This document shows positions 11,041 through 40,470 of a stretch of 64,000 nucleotides of DNA, in pieces (position 1 is the first letter of the stretch; each line of letters begins with the position of its first letter). Source of the stretch: Diphasiastrum complanatum. Taxonomy: Eukaryota; Streptophyta; Lycopodiopsida; Lycopodiales; Lycopodiaceae. The DNA lies in NCBI GenBank assembly GCA_029204225.1, contig CM055097.1, forward strand, positions 7,953,411 to 8,017,410, written 5' to 3'. The notes beneath the pieces are model-generated. The model did no database searches. It saw only the letters and a list, made by a program, of their open reading frames with translations, and had not been told where the DNA came from. The position numbers were made by a program, and so were the translations under genes.

Positions 11041-14000
11041 CAAAATGGATAATTTTCTTGTCAAATGTGGTCTTTGAAAAAGAAGCTACAATATATACTG
11101 GCCATCTTAGCAAGCTTGAGCTGCTTTATTTGTGCTTGGAATCTCGTCTTGAAGTTCACCCAGTAAACCACAATATCAGAGAAATGAAGCTAGAAGAATC
11201 ACAATTGAAAGATCGTGCCGCAAAGTTCGCATCTGAAATGGATGAGGTGAAAACAAATAAGGAATTTGTGCTTTTGTTGCCCTTATAGAAGCTTAGTTTT
11301 CCTGAAAGACTGATAGACCTTTGAGCAAGGATCAAAATAGCCAGGAATCGGAGACTGTGGTAATGAGCTGAGAAGAATCACACAAATCTGTGCAAATTGG
11401 TGGGGGACGATATGAGCGGGTTGAATATAGATAGGACCAAATTGTGGTCTATCTTAACTGATCATACATTTAATCACTACTTAGTGATGAGTACTACTCA
11501 ATGTATCTCAAGCTTTGACTTGCAAACCATTACTACTAGTTCAGGGCAGCTTTTACATATCATAAAATATTCCATTGTAGAAAATATACTCAAAGAAACA
11601 CAAGGTAACAAAGAAAGGTTTGACCTGCATCGGAGTTTGGGACTCCTTCCAAATAATTTCTTGTGGAAGGCTCATTCAGAACTCGGTTGCAGAGAGCTCC
11701 AGGCATAGAGCAATGTTTGAAGCAACTTAGGGACCTATTAAAATATAATCAGCTTATCATATGATTAACTAGGCAAATGTATAATATGAATCTGAGATTT
11801 AGATTTATATGTTCTGACAAGCAATTGAGATCAAACTAAAACCCTACATAACAAAATGGATAATTTTCTTGTCAAATGTGGTCTTTGAAAAAGAAGCTAC
11901 AATATATACTGGCCATCTTAGCAAGCTTGAGCTGCTTGAAGAGCACTTGATTTGTGCTTGGAATCTCGTCTTGAAGTTCACCCAGTAAACCACAATATCA
12001 GAGAAATGAAGCTAGAAGAATCACAATTGAAAGATCGTCCCGCAAAGTTTGCATCTGAAATGGATGAGGTGAAAACAAATAAGGAATTTGTGCTTTTGTT
12101 GCCCTTATAGAAGCTTAGTTTTCCTGAAAGACTGATAGACCTTTGAGCAAGGATCAAAAAAGCCAGGAATCGGAGACTGTGGTAATGAGCTGAGAAGAAT
12201 CACACAAATCTGTGCAAATTGGTGGGGGACGATATGAGCGGGTTGAATATAGATAGGTGTAGGTGAGTGACCAAATTGATAAGTGTAGGTGAGTGACCAA
12301 ATTGTGGTTTATCTTAACTGATCATACATTTAATCACTACTTAGTGATGGGTACTACTCAATGTATCTCAAGCTTTGACTTGCAAATCATTACTACTAGT
12401 TCAGGGCAGCTAGTAGTAAAAAACACAAAGAAAATATACTCAAAGAAACACAAGGTAACAAAGAAAGGTTTGAGCTGCATCGGAGTTTGGGACTCCTTCC
12501 AAATAATTTCTTGTGGAAGGCTCATTCAGAACTCGGTTGCAGAGAGCTCCAGGCATAGAGCAATGTTTGAAGCAACTTAGGGACCTATTAAAATATAATC
12601 AACTTATCATATGATTAACTAGGCAAATGTATAATATGAATCTGAGATTTAGATTTATATGTTCTGACAAGCAATTGAGATCAAACTAAAACCCTACATA
12701 ACAAAATGGATAATTTTCTTGTTAAATGTGTCTTTGAAAAAGAAACTACAATATATACTGGCCATCTGAGCAAGCTTGAGCTGCTTGAAGAGCACTTGAT
12801 TTGTGCTTGGAATCTCGTCTTGAAGTTCACCCAGTAAACCACAATATCAGAGAAATGAAGCTAGAAGAATGACAATTGAAAGATCGTGCCGCAAAGTTCG
12901 CATCTGAAATGGATGAGGTGAAAACAAATAAGGAATTTGTGCTTTTGTTGGCCTTATAGAAGCTTAGTTTTCCTGAAAGACTGATAGACCTTTGAGCAAG
13001 GATCAAAAAAGCCAGGAATCGGAGACTGGTAATGAGCTGAGAAGAATCACACAAATCTGTGCAAATTGGTGGGGGACGATACGAGCGGGTTGAATATAGA
13101 TAGGTGTAGGTGAGTGACCAAATTGTGGTTTATCTTAACTGATCATACATTTAATCACTACTTAGTGATGAGTACTACTCAATGTATCTTAAGCTTTAAC
13201 TTGCAAATCATTACTACTAGTTCAGGGCAGCTTTTACATATCATAAAATATTCCATTGTAGAAAATATACTCAAAGAAACACAAGGTAACAAAGAAAGGT
13301 TTGACCTGCATCGGAGTTTGGGACTCCTTCCAAATAATTTCTTGTGGAAGGCTCATTCAGAACTCGTGTTGCAGAGAGCTCCAGGCATAGAGCAATGTTT
13401 GAAGCAACTTAGGGACCTATTAAAATATAATCAACTTATCATATGATTAACTAGGCAAATGTATAATATGAATCTGAGATTTAGATTTATATGTTCTGAC
13501 AAGCAATTGAGATCAAACTAAAACCCTACATAACAAAATGGATAATTTTCTTGTCAATGCGGTCTTTAAAAAAGAAGCTACGCATGGAATCTAGTCTTGA
13601 AGTTCATCCAGTAAACAACAGTATCAGAGAATGAAGCTAGAAGAATCACAATTGAAAGATCGTGCCGCAAAGTTCGCATCTGAAATGGATGAGGTGAAAA
13701 CAAATAAGGAATTTGTGCTTTTGTTGGCCTTATAGAAGCTTAGTTTTCCTGAAAGACTGATAGACCTTTGAGCAAGGATCAAAAAAGCCAGGAATCGGAG
13801 ACTGGTAATGAGCTGAGAAGAATCACACAAATCTGTGCAAATTGGTGGGGGACGATACGAGCGGGTTGAATATAGATAGGTGTAGGTGAGTGACCAAATT
13901 GTGGTTTATCTTAACTGATCATACATTTAATCACTACTTAGTGATGAGTACTACTCAATGTATCTTAAGCTTTAACTTGCAAATCATTACTACTAGTTCA

Positions 14001-15807
14001 GGGCAGCTTTTACATATCATAAAATATTCCATTGTAGAAAATATACTCAAAGAAACACAAGGTAACAAAGAAAGGTTTGACCTGCATCGGAGTTTGGGAC
14101 TCCTTCCAAATAATTTCTTGTGGAAGGCTCATTCAGAACTCGTGTTGCAGAGAGCTCCAGGCATAGAGCAATGTTTGAAGCAACTTAGGGACCTATTAAA
14201 ATATAATCAACTTATCATATGATTAACTAGGCAAATGTATAATATGAATCTGAGATTTAGATTTATATGTTCTGACAAGCAATTGAGATCAAACTAAAAC
14301 CCTACATAACAAAATGGATAATTTTCTTGTCAATGTGGTCTTTAAAAAAGAAGCTACGCATGGAATCTAGTCTTGAAGTTCATCCAGTAAACAACAGTAT
14401 CAGAGAATGAAGCTAGAAGAATCACAATTGAAAGATCGTGCCGCAATGTTCGCATCTGAAATGGATGAGGTGAAAACAAATAAGGAATTTGTGCTTTTGT
14501 TGCCCTTATAGAAGCCTAGTTTTCCTGAAAGACCGATAGACTTCTGAGCAAGGATCAAAAAAGCCAGGAATCGGAGACTGTGGCAATGAGCTGAGAAGAA
14601 TCACACAAATCTGTGCAACTTGGCGGGGGACGATAGGAGCTGGTTGAATATAGATAGGTGTAGGTGAGTGACCAAATTGTGGTATATCTTAACTGACCAT
14701 ACATTTAATCACTACTTAGTGATGAGTACTACTCAATGTATCTTAAGCTTTAACTTGCAAATCATTACTACTAGTTCAGGGCAGGGGCAGCTTTTACATA
14801 TCATAAAATATTCCATTATAGAAAATATACTCAAAGAAACACAAGGTAACAAAGAAAGGTTTGAGCTGCATCGGAGTTTGGGACTCCTTCCAAATAATTT
14901 CTTGTGGAAGGCTCGTTCAGACTCGTGTTGCAGAGAGCTCCAGGCATAGAGCAATGTTTGAAGCAACTTAGGGACCTATTAAAATATAATCTACTTATCA
15001 TATGATTAACTAGGCAAATGTATAATATGAATCTGAGATTTAGATTTATATGTTCTGACAAGCAATTGAGATCAAACTAAAACCCTACATAACAAAATGG
15101 ATAATTTTCTTGTCAATGTGGTCTTTAAAAAAGAAGCTACGCATGGAATCTAGTCTTGAAGTTCATCCAGTAAACATTAGTATCAGAGAATGAAGCTAGA
15201 AGAATCACAATTGAAAGATCGTGCCGCAATGTTCGCATCTGAAATGGATGAGGTGAAAACAAATAAGGAATTTGTGCTTTTGTTGCCCTTATAGAAGCCT
15301 AGTTTTCCTGAAAGACCGATAGACTTCTGAGCAAGGATCAAAAAAGCCAGGAATCGGAGACTGTGGCAATGAGCTGAGAAGAATCACACAAATCTGTGCA
15401 ACTTGGCGGGGGACGATAGGAGCTGGTTGAATATAGATAGGTGTAGGTGAGTGACCAAATTGTGGTATATCTTAACTGACCATACATTTAATCACTACTT
15501 AGTGATGAGTACTACTCAATGTATCTTAAGCTTTAACTTGCAAATCATTACTACTAGTTCAGGGCAGGGGCAGCTTTTACATATCATAAAATATTCCATT
15601 ATAGAAAATATACTCAAAGAAACACAAGGTAACAAAGAAAGGTTTGAGCTGCATCGGAGTTTGGGACTCCTTCCAAATAATTTCTTGTGGAAGGCTCGTT
15701 CAGACTCGTGTTGCAGAGAGCTCCAGGCATAGAGCAATGTTTGAAGCAACTTAGGGACCTATTAAAATATAATCAACTTATCATATGATTAACTAGGCAA
15801 ATGTATA
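11041..15807 (+). repeat. Six-copy tandem array, unit about 0.78-0.85 kb
   Basis: The phrase caaaatggataattttcttgt begins at 11041, 11852, 12702, 13534, 14310 and 15093, giving steps of 811, 850, 832, 776 and 783 bases; the last copy stops near 15807. Each unit contains similar but interrupted frames (for example one reading TDHTFNHYLVM at 11451, 12320, 13141, 13917, 14695 and 15478). The family of the unit is not recognised. Copies 5 and 6 are almost identical, copies 3 and 4 are very alike in their distal part, and copies 4-6 share a shortened proximal part, so neighbours have been duplicated stepwise or homogenised. It may derive from a gene exon or transposon fragment; frames contain stops, so expression as protein is unlikely. 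Confidence 0.9.
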
Positions 15808-16407
15808 GGTCCAATATGAACCTTAACGAATTGTGGGTCGATAGTAATTGACTTCGAACATCAAAACCTGTCATAGAACTCTAATACTATTGCCATAAAG
15901 ATGATTACGCTGACTGAAGCAAAGCTGACAGGTCTTTATCTTCCTGCCTCCACCATACTGTATGCACTCGAAGGTGAAACATCATTAGCTTGCATTCGTT
16001 CTTTCCATTCAAACCCAACTCATAGTTCCTAGCTATCTAAATGAGTGCATCTAAAAAAATGTACACTGCTCAATTGTGATGAGTCACACTGTAGCATATC
16101 TTTTTTATAAGCTTTAAGCTTCATGTTTTGCAGCGGTCAAGCAGGTTAATCTATGTGAGCCTTCCATCCCCCCACATTCAACGTTTGCCAATGACGTGGT
16201 AGTGATGCTTGCTTGGGAACACAATCACTTGCTGAACTCTGTTTTCATGTTAAGATCATATTTGGCCAGTCCTTTCTTTGAAATTCCATTACAGAAAAAA
16301 GCTCGCCTTTGAAGGAGAGGGCTACTTTTGAAAATGGATACAGCTTACACTTCCCTGTTATGGTATATCTAGAAAGCAATTTTTTGCAAATGCCTAACAG
16401 GGATTCC
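15808..16407. other. FolD 3' flank / 3' UTR region
   Basis: Sequence between the tandem array and the FolD stop codon. On the minus strand this is the transcript's 3' untranslated region and downstream flank. No canonical AATAAA (TTTATT on plus) was noticed. No other gene is seen. Confidence 0.35.
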
Positions 16408-33163
<16,756 letters not shown>

Positions 33164-33264
33164 TGCCTTCACCCACGCTTGATCCGATCCAACCTGCTCG
33201 TCTTCTTCTTCCTCCTCCTTCACTGACTTCCAATAACCAGCAATGAAGTATGAATGGGTACCCA

Positions 33265-33272
33265 ATTTTATA
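33265..33272 (-). promoter_or_regulatory. Possible TATA box of FolD
   Basis: TATAAAAT on the minus strand, about 100 bases upstream of the ATG at 33163. A start site some 30 bases downstream would give a 5' UTR of about 70 bases and exclude the upstream ATG at 33298. This is inference from position alone. Confidence 0.35.
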
Positions 33273-33364
33273 ATCCATCTCTTTATGGTCGGTTTCACAC
33301 GGCCTTAAATTTCTAGATATATTTTACATAGCTACTGTGTTCACACTCTAGCATGACTAGTCTC

Positions 33365-33695
33365 TTCACACTCTATCAAGAATCATAATTTAGGGGACTT
33401 GGCTTACGCCAATGATCGGAAACCTCTTTCGGGTTTCTCTTCAATTTTCTACATATTTTAAAAGTTATGATTGCTCTGTTCACACTCTATCAAGAATCAT
33501 GATTTAGGGGACTTGGTAAGGGCTTATGCCAATGATCGGGATCTCTTCAATTTTCTACATATTTTAAAAGCTATGATTGCTCTGTTCACACTCTATCAAG
33601 AATCATGATTTAGGGGACTTGGTAAGGGCTTACGCCAACAATCAGGAAACCTCTTTCGTGTTTCTCTTCAATTTTCTACATATTTTAAAAGTTAT
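33365..33695. repeat. Three tandem copies (106-114 bp) upstream of FolD
   Basis: The phrase ttcacactctatcaagaat starts at 33365, 33479 and 33585. Each copy continues through 'ggggacttgg', 'gccaa..atc' and 'ttcaattttctacatattttaaaag'. The array lies 200-530 bases upstream of the FolD start codon, in its likely promoter region. Confidence 0.9.
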
Positions 33696-33699
33696 CGAT

Positions 33700-34470
33700 T
33701 TTTTTTAAAAAATTGCCTTTTATATCCTGCATCTCTAATTCTTTGTCAACAAAATAATAGAGATTTACACTAAAGAATTGTTTTATTAACTCACTATACA
33801 TATGTAACCTAAGTTTCACTTAATTACTTAATTTACTGCACACACAAATTTACTCCATATGATAATGGCAACCAAAAAAAAATTTCGCTTTTTGAAAATG
33901 TTCCTATACTTTGCCGGCTTTCTGGAACACAAGCTTACGCTTAGTTTTAGCACCATGTGCATCGTGTAGAGGAGTGCATTTACGACTAAAAACTTATGTT
34001 AACGATTGCAATGGTGACAATGACATGATGGCATCTATGACTAAAAACTTATACTAAAGATTGCAATGGTGATGATTGCACCAATGCACTCCCTTAACAT
34101 GGGGTGCATCCAGTGCGTAAGGTGTTGAGAATAAGGAAAGCCTTGCTAAGGAGCCAAATTTGAACAAGTTTCACAATCATTTACTCTTCTAACTATTCAA
34201 ATGGATTTGTTTTTTTTAACTATACAATCCAATGAGACTAGCCCATTTGGTTACCTTGGCATTCAAAGTTTCTTTGCTCTTGGTTCAAGCTTTCCTTAAA
34301 AACCAAGATGCATTTTAACATTACAATCCCATCCACACAATGAGGTTCATAGAATATAGTCTCCAAGTGCCATCACAATATGCCATTCCTTTATAATATT
34401 ATGGTCTCCTAGTGGAGTCCCTTGCATTGTGCCTAAAATGTTTTTGGCATTGCTTTACAAAAGGCGATAC
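33700..34470. other. Spacer upstream of FolD
   Basis: AT-rich. A short phrase 'gactaaaaacttat..taa.gattgcaatggtga' is duplicated near 33984 and 34041. No gene seen. Confidence 0.4.
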
Positions 34471-34474
34471 CATG

Positions 34475-34715
34475 TGTTTAAGGGGAGCGGAAGGGCGCAC
34501 TCCGAGGCCCTTCCACCCGGGAAGGCGCTGTGCCCGAGGGTGTGCGCGCAGCAGCGCCTTCCGCGAGCGGAAGGGCCGAGGAGCCAGCCCTTCCTCGACG
34601 TATATTAATTTTTACATTTTTTTTTTATGTTTTATACACACACCTTTCAAGCAGAAGGTGCATGGTAAAAAAGGTACATTTTTTTATAGGCACCTTCCGG
34701 CATCCGAAAGGTGCT
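34475..34715. repeat. GC-rich foldback island
   Basis: A GC-rich island of ~120 bases in AT-rich DNA with nested inverted repeats. GGAAGGCGCTG at 34520-34530 pairs perfectly with CAGCGCCTTCC at 34552-34562; GGAAGGGC/GCCCTTCC words flank it; further out CACCTTTC and GAAAGGTGC also pair (about 34642 and 34704). It could be a MITE or foldback remnant. An open frame across it (34412-34720) has no recognisable domain. Confidence 0.6.
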
Positions 34716-35200
34716 TGTAAAAAAAAAATTGTCATTTACGTCATAGATTACTTTCCATAAGGAAGCTTGGCATTTGCAAGCTTCAATGCACGTCAAAGGC
34801 TAAAATTTCAAAAGCATGTCATTGAAAGGTAACTCTAAAAAGTCAAATGTCATGCTAGTTTGAAATTTTTAAAAAATTTATTGTAAATATAACATGAATT
34901 TATGTATATAAGTGATTGAAAGGTAAGAAAGGTACACTTGCATTATACATGTCACGTGAAAGGTAAGAAAGAAAAAATCCCATCGGGGTGAAAGGTAAGG
35001 ATGCACGTCAAATTCCAAGTTTGTCTGTGAAGTTGCTCCATTTCCTTTGTAAAAATGTTAAAATTAACTTTACGTTAGTTATTGGAGCTCCTACATAAGT
35101 TAACATTAAAGTCAATGTTTTAAAATGTAATGATGTGTGCACACAAAAAGCTTTGCCACATTTGGTTTAGCTTTATTGCACTAACTTGGTCATGTATATG
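34716..35200. other. Spacer, no gene seen
   Basis: AT-rich, with the phrase 'gaaaggtaa' recurring several times between 34825 and 35000. No coding frame. Confidence 0.35.
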
Positions 35201-35430
35201 CACCCCTATATGTAAGTCTTAAATGACAAAATATTCATGTCCTTCTCTTTTCTTGCATGCATGCCCACTCTTTAGAAACACCTCTATATGCAAGTCGTAA
35301 ATATCAAAATATTAATGTCTCTCTCTTTTTCTTGCATGCATGTCCATGTTTTAGATACAGGTATATGCAAGTTGTAAATAGCAAAAAATCCATGTCCCTC
35401 CCTTTTTCTTACATGCATGTCTAGGCTCTC
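35201..35430. repeat. Three diverged tandem copies, about 78 bp
   Basis: The pattern 'tatatg.aagt..taaat..caaaa.at..atgtc..tctc.tttt..tgcatgcatg' recurs at about 35207, 35285 and 35362. It is diverged, old and non-coding. Confidence 0.75.
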
Positions 35431-35639
35431 AACTTGCATGACACACTGACATCATCACGGACAACAATAATCAGATAAACATTATATATTTCCATTTACA
35501 AAATCATTTCATATATATCTTTTATTATTGTTGTAACTTTACTCGTGCCCACACTTTGAATCAATGTTCAATTTTTTAGGTGAGAACGAAAATGCATTAG
35601 GCCATAGTTCTAAGACAACCACGATTTAAAAATAGCTAA

Positions 35640-36152
35640 TCACCTTGCATCAAATCTTTGACAATCACATTTTTTTAGTCAATAAATTTGAGGCAATGCC
35701 TTTTGTGGTAAACCACAAAGTTCTTGTTTTAATTGAGGAATTTTCTTCTCTCATGCTAGGAGTGAGAACATGTACAATGGCACATATTTACATTAATCTA
35801 CAATTCCCTTGCTTCCTTGTAACAAAAATGTTTGTATTATATGTGACTCTAGATTATAATATATACATACTACACCCGTTCTCTAGCTTGACTACAACGT
35901 TGACTACACCCGTTCATGTGCACAGTTGGTTCTATGCACTATATAAGGAGGCCAAACTCGCCCTACTACTCACATTTGTGGTTGATTCATTGTCAGGCTC
36001 TCACTCTACTTTCATGCTTCATATACCTTGGCTTGGGGGTGAAGCTTCTAGAGGTTGATTGGTTGCTTCTACTTGGTTGAGCGGCTCTTCCATTGTGTGT
36101 TTTCCATTGTGTTTGTCTTGTAAGCAGGATCTTGAGGAGCTTTCCCTTATAG
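35640..36152 (+). mobile_element. Possible 5' LTR end
   Basis: A TATA box (TATATAAGG) at 35940-35948 is followed ~200 bases later by a tRNA-iMet-type primer-binding site. This is the expected order for an LTR right end. The left boundary was not found and the gypsy LTR start TGTTATG is not visible here, so extent and family are uncertain. Confidence 0.35.
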
Positions 36153-36168
36153 TGGTATTAGAGCAAGG
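36153..36168 (+). promoter_or_regulatory. Retroelement primer-binding site
   Basis: TGGTATTAGAGCAAGG, one base from the initiator-tRNA-Met-complementary site common in plant LTR elements. It probably belongs to the gypsy element whose gag starts at 37756. Confidence 0.6.
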
Positions 36169-36169
36169 C

Positions 36170-37755
36170 GTACGAAGATCGAGAAACTTGGAGAAGCGGT
36201 GCTTTTCATTGGCATTTTGGTGGAGTGATGATCAACTAGTATTCTCATCCAGGTGGTGGAACAAGTGTGCAAGTTGGTGGATATTCCAATTTGCATGTTG
36301 CTAAGATCCATGTCTCTCTTGATTGTTTTGTAGTTTATGGAGAATTGTGGTAGAAACCTCATTTGTGTTGTTTTTTTGGAGCTTTTTGTTGTGCAGCTCA
36401 AATCTTACGTAGATCTGTATTTTCAAAGCAAGTTTACTTCACATTAGTGATGAAATTAATGATGCATGTCGGATCTTTCCATGATTTTTTATTTTAGGCT
36501 ATGTTTTGGTCAGTATTGCTTGGTTTTTCATGCTTTTTGCACAAAATAGATAGTAAGAACCGAAATCCAGCAAGATCAGATCAATTAGATGGCTATAATT
36601 TTGTAAATTGGTTTATATGTTCTAGAGAAAGTGTTGTGTGTCATGAATTTCCACTTTATAGTGAAAAATATACCGGAAAAGAGCTAAAAATCATGATTTT
36701 TGCTTGTTTTTTCATAAAGTTAGATAGTAGGTGGCTGTAAAACACCATGTAGAGCTTGTAAAGAGGTGATTCAAAGTCTTTTGAAGCTGTCCTTGAATTT
36801 AGATCCAAGAATTCCAGCAATTGAGCTTGTAGGAAGTCAAAAAAGTTCAAAAAATGACCATTTTTGGTGATTTTTGGGGGATGGATCTCTCTAAATCCAT
36901 AAGGAGATCATTCTGGATTTTCTTACAACATGATTAGAATTCCTTTTCACCTTCCTAGAAAGCTATCAAACTTGTAAATTGATGGCCGGTGGCTTATGCT
37001 TCATGTCCATCAAGTTTGAAGCTATTTTGACTTCTATAAATCAAGAAATCTTTATTCTCAACCCATACTGCTTCATAGGACCTATAGGAATGCTTCCTGG
37101 AAGTCTAATAGACCATTTAAGACTGTTGATAGCATCACTTTTGGGCTTGGTGAGGTGTTTGCATGTTTTTTGATCAATTGGTCTAGAAAAAATACGCCCT
37201 CCTACAAATTTTTGGCTACTCTGATCTCGCACGTGTGAAGCCTAGGTGGTAGGTTGATTTGGCAAGTGTCTTGATCACTGGGTCTCCCTCGACTTTGAGC
37301 TTTACAGCGTCCAATTTGGTGTCATGTAGCCAAAGTTATGATCATCTGGAGTTTTGCAATTTTGTGAGTAAAATTGTCAAAATTTAAAATTATTCTGATT
37401 GCAGGCTAGTCAATTTCCTAATTTGTGGTAATGTGCTTGCATGGAGCGATTGCATGTTGATTCTCAGAGTGAATCTGACATGCATGAGGGATGCACATTT
37501 ATTTTGAGTGGTTATACGCATGTGCTCTGACAGTTAGGACACAAATCTTTAAATATGGCTGACAATTTTCGTGAAACTGAAATTTACATAAAATTTCGTA
37601 AAGTCAAAAAAAGCAGTTAATGTTGCATGTCATGCACGTTTGATAGACATTAATTCCATGAGATAAGAAATCGAACAGTGAATTTTTTTTTTTTTCGATT
37701 TTGATTGCCTAAATACTAACACTGTTTTTGATGAATTTTTAAATTACGTAAAAAG
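36170..37755. other. Gypsy leader region, no gene seen
   Basis: Between the primer-binding site and gag. Short frames carry no recognisable domain. This is the likely 5' untranslated leader of the following element. Confidence 0.4.
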
Positions 37756-40325
37756 ATGAGAAATCAACAAATGGAGGTTCTTTTGAACCAAGTCAAATCA
37801 ATATGGCAGATGATAATATTAGCAAATGCAGCTCTCGATGGTCAAGTGCCAATGCCTACCTATCTACAAATTTGTCAGTCGTTGAGCCAAGTGCTTAATG
37901 AGATGAACAATAGGAACACTTTACGGGATCAACAAATGGAAGTACTGTTGAATCAAGTGAAAACTTTATCTGCACCGAATTTGGGCTTTCAGCTTGAATC
38001 TTTTTTAAGGGAGAAGAAAGAGAAAAAAACCAAAGTTGTGGATGACTGGTTAACCAAGTGGACCGGTTATTTTAATCTACACAAAATTCTTGAAGAAAAA
38101 AAGATTGAGAGTGTTATTATGTTCTTCCGTGGGAAAGCTTCGTCGTGGCAGCATGATTTGCAACCTAAACATACCACATGGGATGAGTTTATGGAAGTGT
38201 TCAGAAGGTCGTTTGTGGTTGTAAATGACTCAGATTTCTACCAAAGATTTGTGAGTTGCAAAATGGGTACTCGGTGTTTGGACTCGTACCTACAAGATTT
38301 TATGGATTTATGGAATAAAGTTCTCTCATTCGATGCAAAACTGGCATTATGGCAGTTTATCCTAGGTCTGCCTACAGATTATCTAAATGATATAAGTGTA
38401 ATGTGCTTCAAACTTTCGATGATGTCGTACGAGTCGTGAAAGCGTATGATTCCACAATGGTTGCATCGAGGAAGCAACTACAAGCTAATCCATCTGGATC
38501 ATCCGGATCCAACCAGAAGAAAGAAAAGAAAAGAGTTCGTGCTAACAAAAAATCTAAGTATTTTGACGAAGTAGATCAAGCTGCATCTGAGTTTAGACAA
38601 AAAAAAAGCGGTTGTCCTGGAAAAAGGCAAGAAGGACCAATGTGTGTTTCTATTGCAGTCAGCTTGGACATGTTATGAAATTTTGCCTTGAAAGAAAGGC
38701 ATAGCTCAAGTCATTGAGATGCCAGGTAAAGAAAATCTTAAGCTGGAAATTAATAAGTTAATTGTGAGTGTGATTGTTCTTTCAGTGCTACTTCATTCTT
38801 GCCAAATGATTTATTTCGCTTGAAATGCACTGTGAATGGACATGAAGTTAGTATTTTAGTGGACAGTGAATCTACTCATAATTTCATTAACTTTGTCTGG
38901 TCTTCTACAGAAACTCGGCCTCAAAACTGAAGCCAGTAACCATAGATATCGAGTATATCTAGCTTCGTCATGAGAACTGACGCAAGTAATTCGGCGATAG
39001 GGCCAGTTCTTCTACAGGAGGATAGGCCGGTAGCGTTTGAAAGCAAGAAACCACGGGGCCTCAGTTGCATTATATAACTTAGGAGGAGGAGTTATTTGTT
39101 ACGATACATGCACTTAAAACTTGAAGGCATTACCTTTATGGTAGTCAGTTTATAGTGTATATAGATCATCAGCTTCTAAAGTCTTTTGTAATCAGAACGT
39201 CAGTTAGCCAAAGTTGAACGCTTAAAGACTGGAGGGTTGTTACATCTCCTAGATATCCCTCAAAAACGATGGGAAAATATATCTATGGATTTTGTGGTTG
39301 GATTTCCAAGGACCCAACGCCAAAATGATTCTATTTGTGTTGTGGTGGACAGGTTGACAAAGTTAGCTACTTTTATACCAGTCAAGTCAATTGCTAAGGC
39401 TTTGAATTTAGCCCAGATCTTTGTAAAAAGATTATTTCAGCTTTATGGACTGCCAAGTGATATAGTTAGTGATAGAGATCCTAAATTTACAGGTCACTTT
39501 TGGTCAGCTGTATTCCATAAGCTAGAAACCTCGCTCAGTTTTAGTTCTTCTTATCATCTTGAATCAGATGGCCAAACTGAGAGAACTAATCAGACTATGG
39601 AGGATATGTTGAGAACATATGTGTCTCACAGGCAATCTCAGTGAGAAGATTATGTTCCTTTGATTGAGTTTGCTTATAATAGTAGGAAACATTCTACTAC
39701 TGGTTATAGTCCGTTTATGCTGATGTACAGTTTTCAACCTAGATCTCTAGTAAATGTGGAGACAAAGTGTGTTAAGATCCAGAAAGTTGCAGATTTCTTG
39801 CATGGTATGTGAGAAATGTTGCAAGTGGCCCGTGATTGTATCCGGAGTGCTCAAGATAGAGCTAAGCACTATGCTGATCTTAAGAGGTCTCCTAGAGATT
39901 TTAAAGTTGATGACTGGATATATCTTAGAAACCTAAGGATTCTAACTGTGCATACTAGGAGGTATTATAAATTGTCTACAAGATATTGTGGACCGTTTCA
40001 GATTATAAAGAAAATTGGTTCTTTAGCTTACGAACTAGATCTTCAAAACAAGTCTACAACCCACCATGTGTTTCATGTAAGCCGTCTAAAATTAAGTTTA
40101 CATGAAGGTGACATAGTTGGTTCAGAGGAAGATCTTACCCATTTGGAGGACTTATCGCTTAGTGTTCCTTTGGAACCTGAAAAAGTACTTAGAACCAGAG
40201 ATACACAATTGAGAAATTTCTATCTCTGAGTGCTTGATTAGGTGGAAGGGACGGACTGAGGATGATGATTCATGGGAGCGAGTCGAAAGCGTAAAGAATA
40301 ATTTCCCTAGGTTTCACTTCTAGAG
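37756..40325 (+). pseudogene. Ty3/gypsy element internal region (gag, protease, integrase, chromodomain)
   Basis: Gag from 37756 contains the retrotransposon gag domain (FFRGKASSWQHDL, WDEFMEVFRRSF, YLQDFMDLWNKV). A frameshift near 38405 is followed by a perfect CCHC zinc knuckle at 38645-38686 (C-F-Y-C, then GH, then C). A protease piece follows near 38860, reading VDSESTHNFI, where the active-site DSG is mutated to DSE. RT is almost wholly deleted: RNase H tail pieces (VAFESKK) appear near 39030. Integrase at 39237-39640 has ISMDFVVGFP, SDRDPKFTGHFW and SDGQTERTNQTMED, keeping the D, D and E positions. A stop at 39643 splits it from FAYNSRKHSTTGYSPF. The C-terminal part ends in HHVFHVSRLK and a chromodomain-like tail broken at 40227. 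Confidence 0.9.
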
Positions 40326-40351
40326 ATAAAAGTGGTTCAAGGGGGGAAGAA

Positions 40352-40470
40352 TGTTATGTCCATGTCCTGTACAAGGGAATCGGAATAATTCTTGATGTGG
40401 ATAGCCAGTCACTCCAGTTGTATGTGGTTATTAGTTATGCTACGTCATTCCGAACGTGGTCATATCAAGT
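40352..40470 (+). mobile_element. Gypsy 3' LTR, truncated
   Basis: It starts TGTTATGTCC directly after a GGGGGGAAGA polypurine tract. Only about 120 bases remain before the sequence switches to a minus-strand copia remnant. It shares its start and PPT context with the LTR at 1452. Confidence 0.65.

Noticed and set aside
11041-15807. CRISPR-like or satellite array
   Set aside because: Unit length near 0.8 kb with no spacers; a plant tandem duplication, not CRISPR.
33164-33298. N-terminal extension of FolD from an in-frame ATG at 33298
   Set aside because: The extra residues (Lys/Glu-rich) are not in plant cytosolic FolD and a TATA-like site lies between this ATG and the one at 33163.
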